A DNA stretch of 64,000 bases from Megalopta genalis (GCF_051020955.1 NW_027476693.1:62001-126000), one strand, 5' to 3'. Counted from the first letter of the stretch, positions 25,448 through 35,625 are shown. Program-made: numbers and translations. The notes: a model not told the origin generated them from the letters alone.

Positions 25448-28400
25448 ATGACGCAAGTTTGCAAGGACATGTTGAAATCGTTAACACATATGTCAAGGAT
25501 GATTCGAACTGTGGACGAGTATCGCGAATGGACGAAATCATGTATTGAATGTTTACAATGGTGTAGGAAATATATGATCATTGTGAAGAAAAACGAAGCA
25601 CCCATAGGTGTAAAATCGAGTTTGCTGTCGATCATGTGTCGTATGAAAACTTTGAAGGTCTCGTTAGATCATCGGTTTTCATCACGCGTTGGTAGCGGTT
25701 TGTATGGAAACGTTGGCGCGAGAGCATCGACTCTTCGTTGGGAGAACATCGAGTCGGCGTTTAAGAATCGTATATCGACCGGCGTTGTGATCAACGTCGA
25801 ACATGTCGATCCACGTCATTTCTTGCAGCACGCGAAGCGAATAGTTACGAATCGTATTACAGAACTTTTGAACGTTCATTTGTCGTTAAAAGTGAACGTA
25901 GTATTGGAGGCGGAATTTGTGCTGCGCGACGAGGTTTCGGTGAAAAGTTTTAGCACGCGAAACGTCGCGCTCTTTCATTCGTCGAATCTACGTCGCTGGT
26001 ATGCGAAAGATGTTGTGCCAACGCTTTTGACATCGATAGAAGAGTTTCAAGAACGAGACAGTGGATGGGCGTTATCGAAGATCCTGCATTTGATGGTGAA
26101 TTCCAACAAATATCAACCGTTACAAGCAGGTTGTCAGGTATCCGTGCCTCGAACAGTGCAATTAAAGAAAGCAGTCCTCAATGTGTACAGTGACGACGAT
26201 AATGCATGTTTCTATTGGGCAGTGGTGGCAAGCCTATATCCAGCTAAAAATAATTTGAATCGCACATCATCCTATCCGCATTACAGCGATGTGCTCCACA
26301 CCGAGGGATTCCAATTGCCGATGTTGTTCAAGAACATACCAAAGTTCGAAAAAGCGAACGACGTTTCCGTGAACGTGTTCGAGTGGGGAGGGGAACAAGA
26401 AAGATGTCGGACGTTGCATTTGACCTCAAGGAAGCGGGAGAAACATGTAAATTTGCTGCTCATACACGACTACGAAAACTTGCGCAATCATTATCTGTGT
26501 ATTAGGAATTTATCTCGTCTGGTTTCATCTCAGATCAGCACGCAGCACAATAAGCATATTTGCGATCGGTAAGATTCACACATGTAAATTTTTTTTCTTT
26601 CTTCTAGATGATGGTGGTGGTGGTGGTGGTGGGCGAGAAAAATTAAAATAAAAAATTATGTTTTTTTGTCAGGTGTCTACAGTATTTCAAATCGCAGGAA
26701 AAATTGAGCATTCACGAGATCGACTGCAGTCGAATGAACGAATGTGCTTTGAAACTTCCGACGGAAGACGATAAATGGCTGAAGTTCAAGAATTATGCGT
26801 ACAAGGAACCGACACCGTTCGTTATCTACGCAGACTTGGAATGCCTGCTGAAGAAACAGGAAGATCAAGGTCATGGAGCTTACTGTAGATATCAACATCA
26901 CCATGCCTTCAGCGTAGGCTACTACCTCCATTGCCGATACGACAGTTCGTTGAGCGAGTATCAGGCTTATCGTGATGAGAAAGGTTGTATCACATGGTTT
27001 GCATCGAAGTTGCACGAGTTGAGCTGTAAATTGCAACCGGTGTTTGATCGAACGGTTCCAATGGCTCCGTTGACCGCCGCACAAATCTCAACTTTTCGTA
27101 CCGCCACGTATTGTCACGTGTGCGAAGAACCACTCGGTAATGACGACGTGCGAGTGCATGATCATTGTCATTTCACAGGTGCGTATCGGGGTCCGGCGCA
27201 CAGCCGTTGCAATCTGAGCTATCAATCCTCGTACGTGATACCGGTGGTTTTTCACAATTTGTCCGGCTACGACGCACACTTTTTCATCAAAGAATTGGCA
27301 AACGCGTTTGAAGGTAAAATAGACGCGTTACCGCTGACGAAAGAGAAGTACATTTCTTTCACGAAACACAGTAAGAGGAATAATGATGCGATCCAAAAAT
27401 CGTGGAAGAAGTGCATAAAGTTTCGATTCATCGATTCGTTCAAATTCTTGAATTCGAGTCTGGACAAGTTGTCGTCGTACTTGGACAAGAGCGACTTGCA
27501 TATCGTGAGGAGCCAATTCAATCGTCTTTCGAACGATGATTTTCATCTTCTAACCAGGAAAGGCGTTTTCCCATACGACTATGTATCGACCTATGACAAA
27601 TTAAGCGACACTTGTTTACCACCGCGCGAAGCATTTTATAATCAGTTATGCGACAGCGAGATATCCGACGTCGACTATTGTCACGCGAACGAAGTTTGGT
27701 CACGTTTTGGTATACAAACGTTAGGACAGTACAGCGACTTGTACTTGAAATTGGATGTGTTGTTGTTGGCCGACGTGTTTGAAAATTTTCGCGAAAAGTC
27801 GCTCGAGAATTATAAACTCGATCCAGCACACTATTATACGTTGCCCGGTTTCGCGTGGGACGCGATGCTAAAATTGACGAAGATCGAGTTGGAATTGTTC
27901 ACCGACGTTGACATGCTTTTGTTCGTGGAGCGGGGAATACGAGGTGGGTTGAGTCAATGTTCGCATCGTTACGCGCGCGCGAATAACAAGTATATGTCGA
28001 CGTACGATTCAGCCGAACCGTCCAGCTATCTGATGTATTTCGATGTTAATAATTTGTATGGCTGGGCCATGTCGCAGCCTTTGCCGCACAGGGGTTTCCA
28101 ATAGGTTGACGATACGAGTAATTTCAACATCGATTCCGTGCCGATCGACAGTCCCGTCGGGTACATTTTAGAGGTCGACTTAGAGTATCCTCAGGAAATT
28201 CATGATGCTCACGCGGATCTTCCATTTTGCCCGATTCACGAGGTTGGGACGTTGCAAAAGAAACTGTTGACAACGCTTAGCGATAAGAATCGTTACGTTC
28301 TCCATTATCGATACCTCCAGCAATGTTTGAGGTATAATTTAAAATTAAAGAAAATTCATCGGATACTGAAGTTTGAACAATCATGTTGGTTACGCCGTTA

Positions 28401-29274
28401 CATAGATTTAAATACGAGGTTGCGCGCCAACGCAAACAATGACTTCTCGAAGAATCTGTTCAAACTGATGAACAATGCAGTGTTTGGAAAAACGATGGAA
28501 AACGTTCGAAATCATGTAAACGTAAAGTTGCTCTCGCGATGGAGCGGTCGATACGGGGCTGGACGTTTAATAGCTCGACCAAATTTCCATAGCTGTACTC
28601 GATTCTCCGAGGATTTTGTCGCAGTTCAAATGAAGCAGCTTTCTATTAAATTTTATAAACCTATTTACATAGGCATGTCAGTGTTGGACATATCTAAATT
28701 ACATTTGTATGATTTTCATTATGGCTACATGCTTCCAAATTTTCAAGAAAGATGCAGGATTTTGTACACGGACACGGACAGTTTAATTTATCAGATTATT
28801 TGCGACGACGCGTACGAGATGATAAAACGTGACATTCACCGATACGATACTTGCAATTATGACAGAAATAACGTGTACGGCGTTCCGATCGCGAATAATA
28901 AAGTATTAGGATTAATGAAGGACGAGAACGGAGGTAAAATCATGACAGAGTTTGTGGGTCTTCGCTCGAAAATGTATGCTATTCGAGTACAAGACAAAGA
29001 CGATGTAAAAAAGATTAAAGGAATTAAGACTAACGTGACGATTAAAAATATTACTTTCGACGACTATTTAGCATGCCTTCACGATCATTTAGAAAAATCA
29101 GTTTGCGTTAAATTGATAATGTCTATACAACATCAAGTGTATTCAGTATCACAGAGTAAATTAGCATTGAGTCCATACGATGATAAACGATACATTTTAA
29201 ACAATTCGATCGAAACCCTTCCTTGGGGACATTATAAAATCGCGAAAGGGGGAGGCAGGAGGGAGAGGGAGTGA
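25448..29274 (+). pseudogene. Protein-primed family B DNA polymerase, one intron and one in-frame stop
   Basis: Replicates the element's DNA by protein priming. Exon 1 is 25448-26568 and exon 2 is 26673-29274 (1,241 codons including stops). The long N-terminal region seen in insect Polinton polymerases is present, including DSGWALSKILHL. Exon 2 has the exonuclease motifs YADLE (26833-26841), HNLSGYD (near 27256) and YLKLDVLLLADV (near 27745); an endonuclease VII-like Zn/HNH insertion with CHVC, HDHCHFTG and CNLSY (27112-27226); palm motif A (DVNNLYG, from 28042), motif B (K-x6-NNAVFGK, 28450-28491) and motif C (YTDTDS, 28765-28782). The end is the usual LPWGHYK. A single TAG at 28102-28104, just after motif A, breaks the frame, which is open on both sides; I read it as a recent nonsense change. 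Confidence 0.93.
26569..26672 (+). other. Intron in the DNA polymerase gene
   Basis: Donor GTAAGA at 26569, polypyrimidine tract and acceptor TTTTTGTCAG ending at 26672. Removal keeps the reading frame (phase 2) and brings together the two halves of a CxxC pair, supporting a true intron. The intron holds a (GGT)n run. It implies nuclear transcription and splicing of the polymerase. Confidence 0.85.
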
Positions 29275-29534
29275 GGGGAGTGAGAAAAAATAAAAGCGGT
29301 TATATAATTTCATCGATGTTTCGAATCCCGTGTTGCGCGCGCGCGTGTTCACTTTTATTTGTAAGCGGAAAAGGGGCGTATACGCTCCTTGTATTGTTAT
29401 CTTGCGTGTAAGAAGGGGGGAAAAATGGTAGGGGAATTGTATATATAAGCTTTTGGCATTGCGTACAGCGAGTAGTGCGTTCTACAGATTACTTTCTTAT
29501 AGCGCAGTTGTTCTTCAATATTATAATATTCACA
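29275..29534 (+). promoter_or_regulatory. Intergenic region with TATA box upstream of the spliced unknown gene
   Basis: Between the polymerase stop and the next ATG. It contains an alternating GC run (GCGCGCGCGCG near 29336) and a clear TATA box, TATATATAAG at 29440-29449, about 86-95 bp upstream of the ATG at 29535. Transcription would start near 29470-29480. This is the best core promoter visible in the Polinton. Confidence 0.6.
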
Positions 29535-30313
29535 ATGTCAAATCAAATCAATAATTTTTTACATAAAAATGGATCTCACAACGATTATAAAAATTATGGG
29601 TAAGTAAAAGAAAGTTTGAAGGGAATAAAATGTTCCTTTTATGAAAGAAGAAAAAAAATATTGTATGTTATTTCTTTTCTAGATACTCCATTTCGATGAA
29701 ACGGTCGTTTCAACAGTCGCAACCCCAGTCGCAGCAGAAACAGTTGCAGATACTGCGCAACGCACGAATCTTGGGTAGAAGATACTCCATAGCCGGCAAT
29801 TATTTCAAGTTCCTTGAAATTTGTGTACGCGTGGATGAAAATTTGCGCGTCGAGTTTGTCTTGGGGGACAATCGTGGAACAGAGATTTCTTTTTCAATGG
29901 CTACGTGGAAACTGCTGGTGAAAACTAGAGATTATATTCACAATTACTTCGACGCGGACAAGAAGGAAAAACAAATTGATGAGACTTTATCGTTACAAAT
30001 TGTTAATTTTAATGGAATGAGTCTAATCAAGTTGTTCGATTCTCAAGCATTGATTTATGTTACGAAAGAGACGATGGATAATTTGTACAAATTAGAGTTA
30101 TGTATGGATCATATGTATTCATGGTTATTAGAAAATATTCCAGAAATTCAGGATAGATTCGCGAAGCTCGTTGACATTGTAAAAAACTCCAATAACGAGC
30201 AGAATTATGCGACCGTAATTTTTACAAACGAATTGTTCGAACGAAATTGTCTGATCGATTGCGAATTGTTAGCTTTATGTTTAGATCTAATCGTATCGAA
30301 AGCGAATCGTTGA
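29535..30313 (+). CDS. Unknown Polinton protein, two exons (about 231 aa)
   Basis: Exon 1 is 29535-29599, from an ATG downstream of a TATA box; exon 2 is 29683-30313. Donor GTAAGT at 29600 and acceptor TTTCTTTTCTAG ending at 29682 give an in-frame join. The N-terminal part is polar with a Q/S-rich stretch (near QQSQPQSQQKQ). The rest is a compact alpha/beta-looking region with FLEICVRVDENLRVEFVLGD, a SFSMATWKLLV segment and a C-terminal helical part (LYKLELCMDHMYSWL). I recognise the type as recurrent in insect Polintons but can assign no function. It ends about 100 bp before the convergent integrase. Confidence 0.7.
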
Positions 30314-30416
30314 AATTGTGTGCGTGTGGGGGGAATTAATTAGTATTAATGTAAAAAGCATTTATGTATTTTTTCATGTTTATTAGAGAAACAAAAATAA
30401 ACATTACATTATACAA

Positions 30417-31343
30417 TTAAAGTACAGATGATTTCTTTATCCAAGAGTTATGTGACGAATCCAGCCCCAACCATTTTACATATATTTCATTTCCTTTTCG
30501 ACGCAATACTTTTTCTACTAAATACACGTCGGCATATTTGGTAGCGCGTATCTCGTATTCGTAAAATCCTCCAGCGATAGGTTTGTTCTGCAAATCAACC
30601 AAAAGGTACGTGACGGGGTTCGTTCGTTTCACCGTCGCGATCTTAAATACTTCCGTTGACCAGTTCGGCGTGTATCCTTTGTCGAATACGGTTTTGAACT
30701 TGCTGATACGCACATAGTCGCCAACTTTGAATTTCGCAGGACCGGCGATCTTGACGTTGCTGTATACGGTAGATAAAAGATGCTTCTCATTTTTATGATT
30801 CACGTTTGCAGGTCGCATACGAATGGTGCGATGTTTTTGATTATTGTAGTCCTTAATCAACGTGGGTAGCTCGTCGATCCAACGATATTTTCCGCTCAAC
30901 GAGAAAAATTTCCACATGTTGTTCTTCAATGTACGATTGAATCGTTCGACTATGGACGCTTTCATAGTGCTGAATGTGGAATAGTGGTTGATGTTACGTT
31001 TCTTCAGATATTCTTGAAAATCTTTATTGTAGAATTCTTTCCCCATATCGGTTTGCAAATTGTTCGGTATTCGACCATCTTTTTTCAACACCGACGCGAA
31101 AGCTTTGCACACATCGTCAGCATTTTTGCTTTTTAAAGGAACGGCCCAGGCATACTTGCTGAATGTATCGATTATCGTAAGAATATATCGATGTGCTCGA
31201 TTCTCTCTTGCGTACGGTTGAACTTCAACGATATCAGCTTGCCAGAGATCGTCGAGTCCTCGCGTAACCACTCGCCTCCGCCGGAAGTAACGTCTCGCCG
31301 GAGCATGCAGTTCATTCACCAAGTTCACTTTGTCGCCGCTCAT
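30417..31343 (-). CDS. Polinton integrase (DDE) with C-terminal chromodomain
   Basis: Joins element DNA to the chromosome. The 308-aa product has a retroviral-type core with D37 (WQAD), D99 (LQTD) and E133 (IVERFNRT), with 33 residues between the last two, as usual for Polinton integrases. An SH3-like KFKVGDYVRI segment follows near residue 210. The end matches a chromodomain: YLVEKVLRRKGNEIYVKW and a final W before the stop. The start ATG is at 31343. The N-terminal region before HAPARRYF is only about 12 residues, shorter than I expect; upstream lies a tandem repeat, so some N-terminal sequence may have been lost or lie in an unrecognised exon. The catalytic core looks intact. Confidence 0.93.
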   Translation of the reverse strand: MSGDKVNLVNELHAPARRYFRRRRVVTRGLDDLWQADIVEVQPYARENRAHRYILTIIDTFSKYAWAVPLKSKNADDVCKAFASVLKKDGRIPNNLQTDMGKEFYNKDFQEYLKKRNINHYSTFSTMKASIVERFNRTLKNNMWKFFSLSGKYRWIDELPTLIKDYNNQKHRTIRMRPANVNHKNEKHLLSTVYSNVKIAGPAKFKVGDYVRISKFKTVFDKGYTPNWSTEVFKIATVKRTNPVTYLLVDLQNKPIAGGFYEYEIRATKYADVYLVEKVLRRKGNEIYVKWLGLDSSHNSWIKKSSVL

Positions 31344-31360
31344 GATTTCACCTTATCAGT

Positions 31361-31545
31361 CTGCGGTCGCTCGGAATTAAGATACGCTAATTTAGTTATC
31401 CTTGCGTTGACCGCTGCCGCGCTCTCTTTTGAGTTATCGATGAATCTGCGGTCGCTTGAAATTAAGATACGCTAATTTAATTATCCTTGCGTTCTCGAAG
31501 TCTTTTCGACCGCTGTCGCGTCCTCTTTTGCGTTATCGATGGACT
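31361..31545. repeat. Tandem duplication of about 85-100 bp between integrase and fibre gene
   Basis: CTGCGGTCGCT-GAATTAAGATACGCTAATTTA...GTTATCGATGA occurs at 31361 and again at 31446. The second copy has about 14 extra bases (CTCGAAGTCTTTTC). It fills most of the 250-bp gap between two minus-strand genes and may hold the integrase promoter. Confidence 0.75.
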
Positions 31546-31596
31546 TTTCAGCTATTGACGCTTTTTGCATTATCGGAATCTCTTCTGTGGTTGCTG

Positions 31597-32715
31597 CTAC
31601 CGCTCGAAAGCGACGCGCACACTGTGTTGCTGCTGTTCTTCGATACGTCGCATTTGTCCGTATATTTCGGTAAATTTCTCTAATAAAGATTTATGTAACT
31701 GTTCGAATTTCGCGACTATGTTCCCCTCTCCAGTCAGCTCGAGTAATCTCTTGTACATAGCAGTATTAAGCCTTTCGAACCTGTCATCCAATTCCTTGCC
31801 AGTTTCAAAACCGCCTACTGTAACTTTCTTTTGCAGTTCGTCTACGAGTAATTCAAGTTGCGCCAACTTTCCCTGATTCGCTTTGCCAGTGCTCGTAAGT
31901 TCCTCCAAGTTGTGGATTTTATTTAATATTTGATTTTCAAGGTTATCAATCTTTTTCGGCCAGTTGCTGTTAACTTTGTGTTCCACACTTGCAAGTTTGT
32001 GCTCGATGTTGCCAGCAAATTTCACAACGGCATTCAATTTTTCTCGATCCACGATACCCTCAGCTTTCGTTGTTTCGAACAACTTATCCTCCAGCTCGAC
32101 AAATCTTTGACGTAGCTTTTCATCGATACTTTTATTATTCTGCTCGATGCACGTCTCAACGTGTTTCTTCAGATTCTCGTGATTGGATTCGTCGTTTGTC
32201 ACGAATTTTTGGAGAATTTCGATCGCGCGTTTCATCGAGTGAACATCGTCGATAGTTTCATACAGGTCGTACGTAAATGTTTTTTTCAACGAATCGATCG
32301 CGTCATCGACGTAACTTTTTGTTGCCGAGTCGCTGGCGAAAACCGGAGTTGCCAAATATCGAATAATTCGAGATTTTGCATCGAAAAATTCGTTGTCACT
32401 GTTCAAAATTACCGCCCTCTCGTTGATAACGTTGTCGACATACTTCTTCGTTGCAGCGTCGTTGGTGTTAATAGGAACTTTTATACTTTCTATAGGTAGA
32501 CCCAATGCATCGAACTCGTCATTCTCGTCCGATACGTGTAGAACGTATTTTCTTATCATATTTATCAGATCGAACATAAATCTATTGAAATAATTCGTGT
32601 TCATTGAATTGTCCTTGTGATGTTCATGTTTCGTGTCTATATTCGCCACGATGTCTTGGATAGCCTGCTTTAGCGAATCACGAGACGATGATTTCTTGCT
32701 GCTGCTGTTACGCAT
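31597..32715 (-). CDS. Fibre-like protein 1 with two DAATK-x-YVD motifs
   Basis: 372 aa from the first ATG (32715); the frame is open further upstream but only through non-ATG codons. Near the N-terminus are two motifs with the pattern I..LA.P...DAATK.YVD: DAATKKYVD (residues 86-94) and DSATKSYVD (129-137). This motif is typical of phage tail-fibre and collar proteins, where it connects trimeric shaft segments. The remaining 230 residues are predicted by eye as long charged heptad-rich helices (for example KFAGNIEHKLASVEHKV), ending in MRRIEEQQQ. The next gene upstream on the same strand carries the same motif twice. Inference: a virion surface fibre or spike. A purely intracellular coiled-coil role cannot be excluded. 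Confidence 0.7.
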   Translation of the reverse strand: MRNSSSKKSSSRDSLKQAIQDIVANIDTKHEHHKDNSMNTNYFNRFMFDLINMIRKYVLHVSDENDEFDALGLPIESIKVPINTNDAATKKYVDNVINERAVILNSDNEFFDAKSRIIRYLATPVFASDSATKSYVDDAIDSLKKTFTYDLYETIDDVHSMKRAIEILQKFVTNDESNHENLKKHVETCIEQNNKSIDEKLRQRFVELEDKLFETTKAEGIVDREKLNAVVKFAGNIEHKLASVEHKVNSNWPKKIDNLENQILNKIHNLEELTSTGKANQGKLAQLELLVDELQKKVTVGGFETGKELDDRFERLNTAMYKRLLELTGEGNIVAKFEQLHKSLLEKFTEIYGQMRRIEEQQQHSVRVAFER

Positions 32716-32808
32716 CGTTGCTGCTGCTACTGCTCCAATTTCTTTCGACAATCGATGTTTTACCGCCGTAATCACTAGCAAAAATGATGCAATCGTCGCA
32801 AAAGCATT

Positions 32809-34161
32809 TTATTTATATGAGCGTGGCATAACCTTGAAGAATTCCTCGGCAACTAATGTCTCCATTTTACCACGAAAACTTTCCTCAAAGATTTTTAGTT
32901 GGTTACCGATTGAGCTGTCCGTTTCATCTTTCATATTCTGTTTTAACGCTTCAACCTTTTGCTCCAATACCGAAAATACGTTATCAATTTTCACATTAAT
33001 TTCATCGTTATCTGAATCAATTGATTTAATTTTCTGATCACTGTCGTATTGAAAATTATATATTTTAGCCAGCACTTTATTCCTCCATTTCTCATTAGTC
33101 TGCTGTATATCTTTCGTTAGTTTCTCGTTAGCCGTTATTTTATCCATGAGTTCGGATTTCCATTTCGCACTAGTCTCTTTGGCATCCTTCGCCAACTTTT
33201 CATTAGCCGTTATTTTACCCACGAGTTCGGATTTCCATTTCACACTAGTCCCTTTGGCATCCTTCGCCAACTTTTCGTTAGCCGTTATTTTACCCACGAG
33301 TTCGGATTTCCATTTCGCACTAGTCTCTTTGACATCCTTCGCCAACTTTTCGCTAGCCGTTATTTTATCCATGAGTTCGGACTTGCATTTTAGGCTAGTC
33401 TGTTTGGCATCCTTCGCCAACTTTTCGTTAGCCGTTATTTTACCCACGAGTTCGGATTTCCACTTCGCACTAGTCTGTTTAGCATCCTTCGCCAACTTTT
33501 CGCTAGCCGTTATTTTACCCACGAGTTCGGACTTGCATTTTAGGCTAGTCTGTTTGGCATCCTTCGCCAACTTTTCGTTAGCAGTTATTTTATCCATGAG
33601 TTCGGACTTGCACTTCTCGCTAGCCTGTTTGGCATCTTTCGCCAACTTTTCGTTAGCCGTTATTTTACCCACGAGTTCGGACTTGTATTTTACACCGGCC
33701 TGTTCGACACCCTTCGTCATTTTTTCGTTAGCTGTTATTTTTCTACGAAGCTCGTCGTCGCCTCTTTTCGATACATCGTCAACGTACGATCTAGTGGCCG
33801 CGTCATCGTTTTGAAGCGGTTCCGCCAAATGTTTGATCCTCTTGTTTCGAGCTGTGTACGATTCCGTTGAGAAGCACATCGTATTATTCTGCATGTACTC
33901 GTGAAGCGATGACGTGACAGTATCGTCGCCTATCTTTGAAACGCGATCGACGTACAGTTTGGTGGCTGCGTCATCGTTCGTCGTAGGATTTGCGACACGA
34001 GCGATCTTAGCGCCTCGCGCATCGTACAAATTGCCGATCGCGCATATGGCATTGTCGTGTACATAATTTTTACATATCGAATAGAAAGTTGAAATATCTG
34101 CCAGTACTTTCGACTCGGGCGTACTATGTTTATACAACGTACCAAATTTATTAATAGACAT
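32809..34161 (-). CDS. Fibre-like protein 2: two DAATK-x-YVD motifs and nine 25-residue repeats
   Basis: 450 aa, ATG at 34161. DAATKLYVD (residues 64-72) and DAATRSYVD (120-128), each preceded by an I..(V/L)A.P segment, match phage tail-fibre linker motifs. Residues 142-366 are nine tandem 25-residue units (ITANEKLAKDAKQTS..KSEL..K), highly charged and alpha-helical in pattern. The C-terminal 85 residues are non-repetitive but still coiled-coil-like. It lies 93 bp upstream of fibre-like protein 1 in the same orientation, suggesting a paired set. The near-identical repeats can change number by slippage, which would alter shaft length. Confidence 0.7.
   Translation of the reverse strand: MSINKFGTLYKHSTPESKVLADISTFYSICKNYVHDNAICAIGNLYDARGAKIARVANPTTNDDAATKLYVDRVSKIGDDTVTSSLHEYMQNNTMCFSTESYTARNKRIKHLAEPLQNDDAATRSYVDDVSKRGDDELRRKITANEKMTKGVEQAGVKYKSELVGKITANEKLAKDAKQASEKCKSELMDKITANEKLAKDAKQTSLKCKSELVGKITASEKLAKDAKQTSAKWKSELVGKITANEKLAKDAKQTSLKCKSELMDKITASEKLAKDVKETSAKWKSELVGKITANEKLAKDAKGTSVKWKSELVGKITANEKLAKDAKETSAKWKSELMDKITANEKLTKDIQQTNEKWRNKVLAKIYNFQYDSDQKIKSIDSDNDEINVKIDNVFSVLEQKVEALKQNMKDETDSSIGNQLKIFEESFRGKMETLVAEEFFKVMPRSYK
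33064..33738 (-). repeat. Nine 75-bp coding repeats in fibre-like protein 2
   Basis: Each unit is exactly 75 bp (25 codons), so gain or loss of units keeps the frame. Units alternate between endings VGK and MDK and between SAKWK and SLKCK, suggesting expansion in blocks of two or more. The first and last units are the most diverged, as expected for an array homogenised from its centre. Confidence 0.9.
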
Positions 34162-34179
34162 TTTTTTTCGTTTCTCGGT

Positions 34180-34413
34180 TCAGTTGTTTTCTTCTCCTTT
34201 CTTCTTCTTCTTCTTCTTTAACACCAACAACTCGAGTAGATCTTGCTGTTGCTCGATCTGTTGTATTTGTCGACAAATGTCGTCGAGTCTGAACTCAATA
34301 TTTTTAAATCTGTCCTCCCAATTTTCATCTACGGATAACGTTTGATTGGTTTCGCAGCAATTCCAACGGATACTCATTTTATCGAACCATTTGATAAATT
34401 TACCAACAGGCAT
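34180..34413 (-). CDS. Small coiled-coil protein with poly-lysine tail (77 aa)
   Basis: ATG at 34413 (M-P-V-G-K-F). Residues about 35-65 form a probable coiled coil (RQIQQIEQQQDLLELL), followed by seven lysines coded by a CTT microsatellite on the plus strand. The QQIEQQQ stretch resembles the MRRIEEQQQ end of fibre-like protein 1, two genes downstream, so it may be a partner or a detached piece of a related fibre. No known domain. Confidence 0.5.
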   Translation of the reverse strand: MPVGKFIKWFDKMSIRWNCCETNQTLSVDENWEDRFKNIEFRLDDICRQIQQIEQQQDLLELLVLKKKKKKKGEENN

Positions 34414-34449
34414 TTCATTCGTCACTAACGTAATAAATATTCGAGCAAT

Positions 34450-35170
34450 TTAATTTATAATCAATCCAGCTTCGCGAAGTTCTTCGATTATGCATGTTAT
34501 TTCATTGTTGTGGTTGGTATGACCAGCATTTTTCGATGCAATCAACAATTTCAGACGATCTACCAGCTCATTTGGGTCATCCCAATGCACATAATCGACC
34601 GGATTGTTGGTTACACGCATCATCGTCGTTGGAATATTTATACCTTTTCCACGTAACGCTGAGAACAGTGGTCCTATAATAGTTTTGTACTTGTAGCCCT
34701 TGTTTCCCATTATCTGATTACCACGTCGGTGCGCATGCGTAGCGATGAGAATGTTTCTATAAATTTCCTTATCATTCTCGGTGTACAGGTTCTCGTTGGG
34801 TATTCTTTTGAATATCAATTCGTAGAGACCTGGAGTTCCTCTGTACCTAATTTTATTAATAACAATATCATCGTTGCTTTCCACGTCGAACGCAACGTTT
34901 CCAAGCATCAGTTTGTTATTATGAAAATACACTCCGTACACATTGTCCTGACTTTTCGGCGGTCCGCTAAAGAAATTTCTCAAGTATTCGCTCGCTAAAG
35001 GTCCAAGATTACTGAACAAATGCTCGTATTCGTCGCGATGCTTTTCAGGGCTTCTCAAAATATTTCGCACCGATGATTCCAGCGATGTTGCAGCCGTTGG
35101 AGATGATTCGAAAGCTACCTCCCGATGCATTGAAGGTGTTGGTTCGAGCACCATATTGGTGTTCGCATCA

Positions 35171-35212
<42 letters not shown>

Positions 35213-35625
35213 TCGTCAACATAGTCGGCGTCATCGCTGACACCGATGGGGGAATATACTTTATTCTTCTTCTTCTTCTTTTTCAAATGCATCCTTGGAG
35301 TTAATGCCGCTTCATCGTGTGTCCTCTTTTTCTTAATAAATTCTCTCTCCACTTTCTTCTTCTTCTTCTTCACAGAGTACAGCGACTGCTGTGTTTGCAA
35401 ATCCAACGATCGGTCAGCATTTGATGTATTATCTTTCGCTTCCGTAGCTGTATTTTGAACCAGCTGTTTCAACGGTTCCACGATCGGACGTAAATTCGTC
35501 TCAATGTTAGACTGTACATCCATTTTCCCAACTTTCAAGGCTAAACTCTTTTTACGTATGACGTCACTGGTCTTAGCTATTTCCTTAACGATGGCAGCTC
35601 GCAGGTTTTTCTTTGACGGACGCAT
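34450..35625 (-). CDS. DUF8207-like Polinton protein (391 aa)
   Basis: The first ATG is at 35625; the frame extends to 35670 only through a TTG. An N-terminal helical region (about 1-65, VQSNIETNLRPIVEPLKQ) is followed by low-complexity lysine runs and a run of 17 aspartates. The conserved C-terminal domain (about 215-391) contains YGVYFHNNKLMLGN, RGTPGLYELIF, HWDDPNELVDRLKLL and ITCIIEELREAGLI. I recognise this domain as one common in arthropod genomes alongside Polintons (named DUF8207 from memory); function unknown. It ends 36 bp before the small coiled-coil gene and starts 55 bp after the ATPase stop, all on one strand, so it may share their transcript. Confidence 0.75.
35174..35220 (-). 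repeat. Poly-aspartate trinucleotide repeat in the DUF8207-like gene
   Basis: (CGT)n on the plus strand, read as GAC/GAT codons on the coding strand. A CTT microsatellite coding for lysine lies nearby at about 35262-35284. Length variation stays in frame. Confidence 0.85.

Noticed and set aside
33146..33814. 222-aa plus-strand repetitive ORF
   Set aside because: It is the antisense shadow of the 75-bp coding repeats in fibre-like protein 2.
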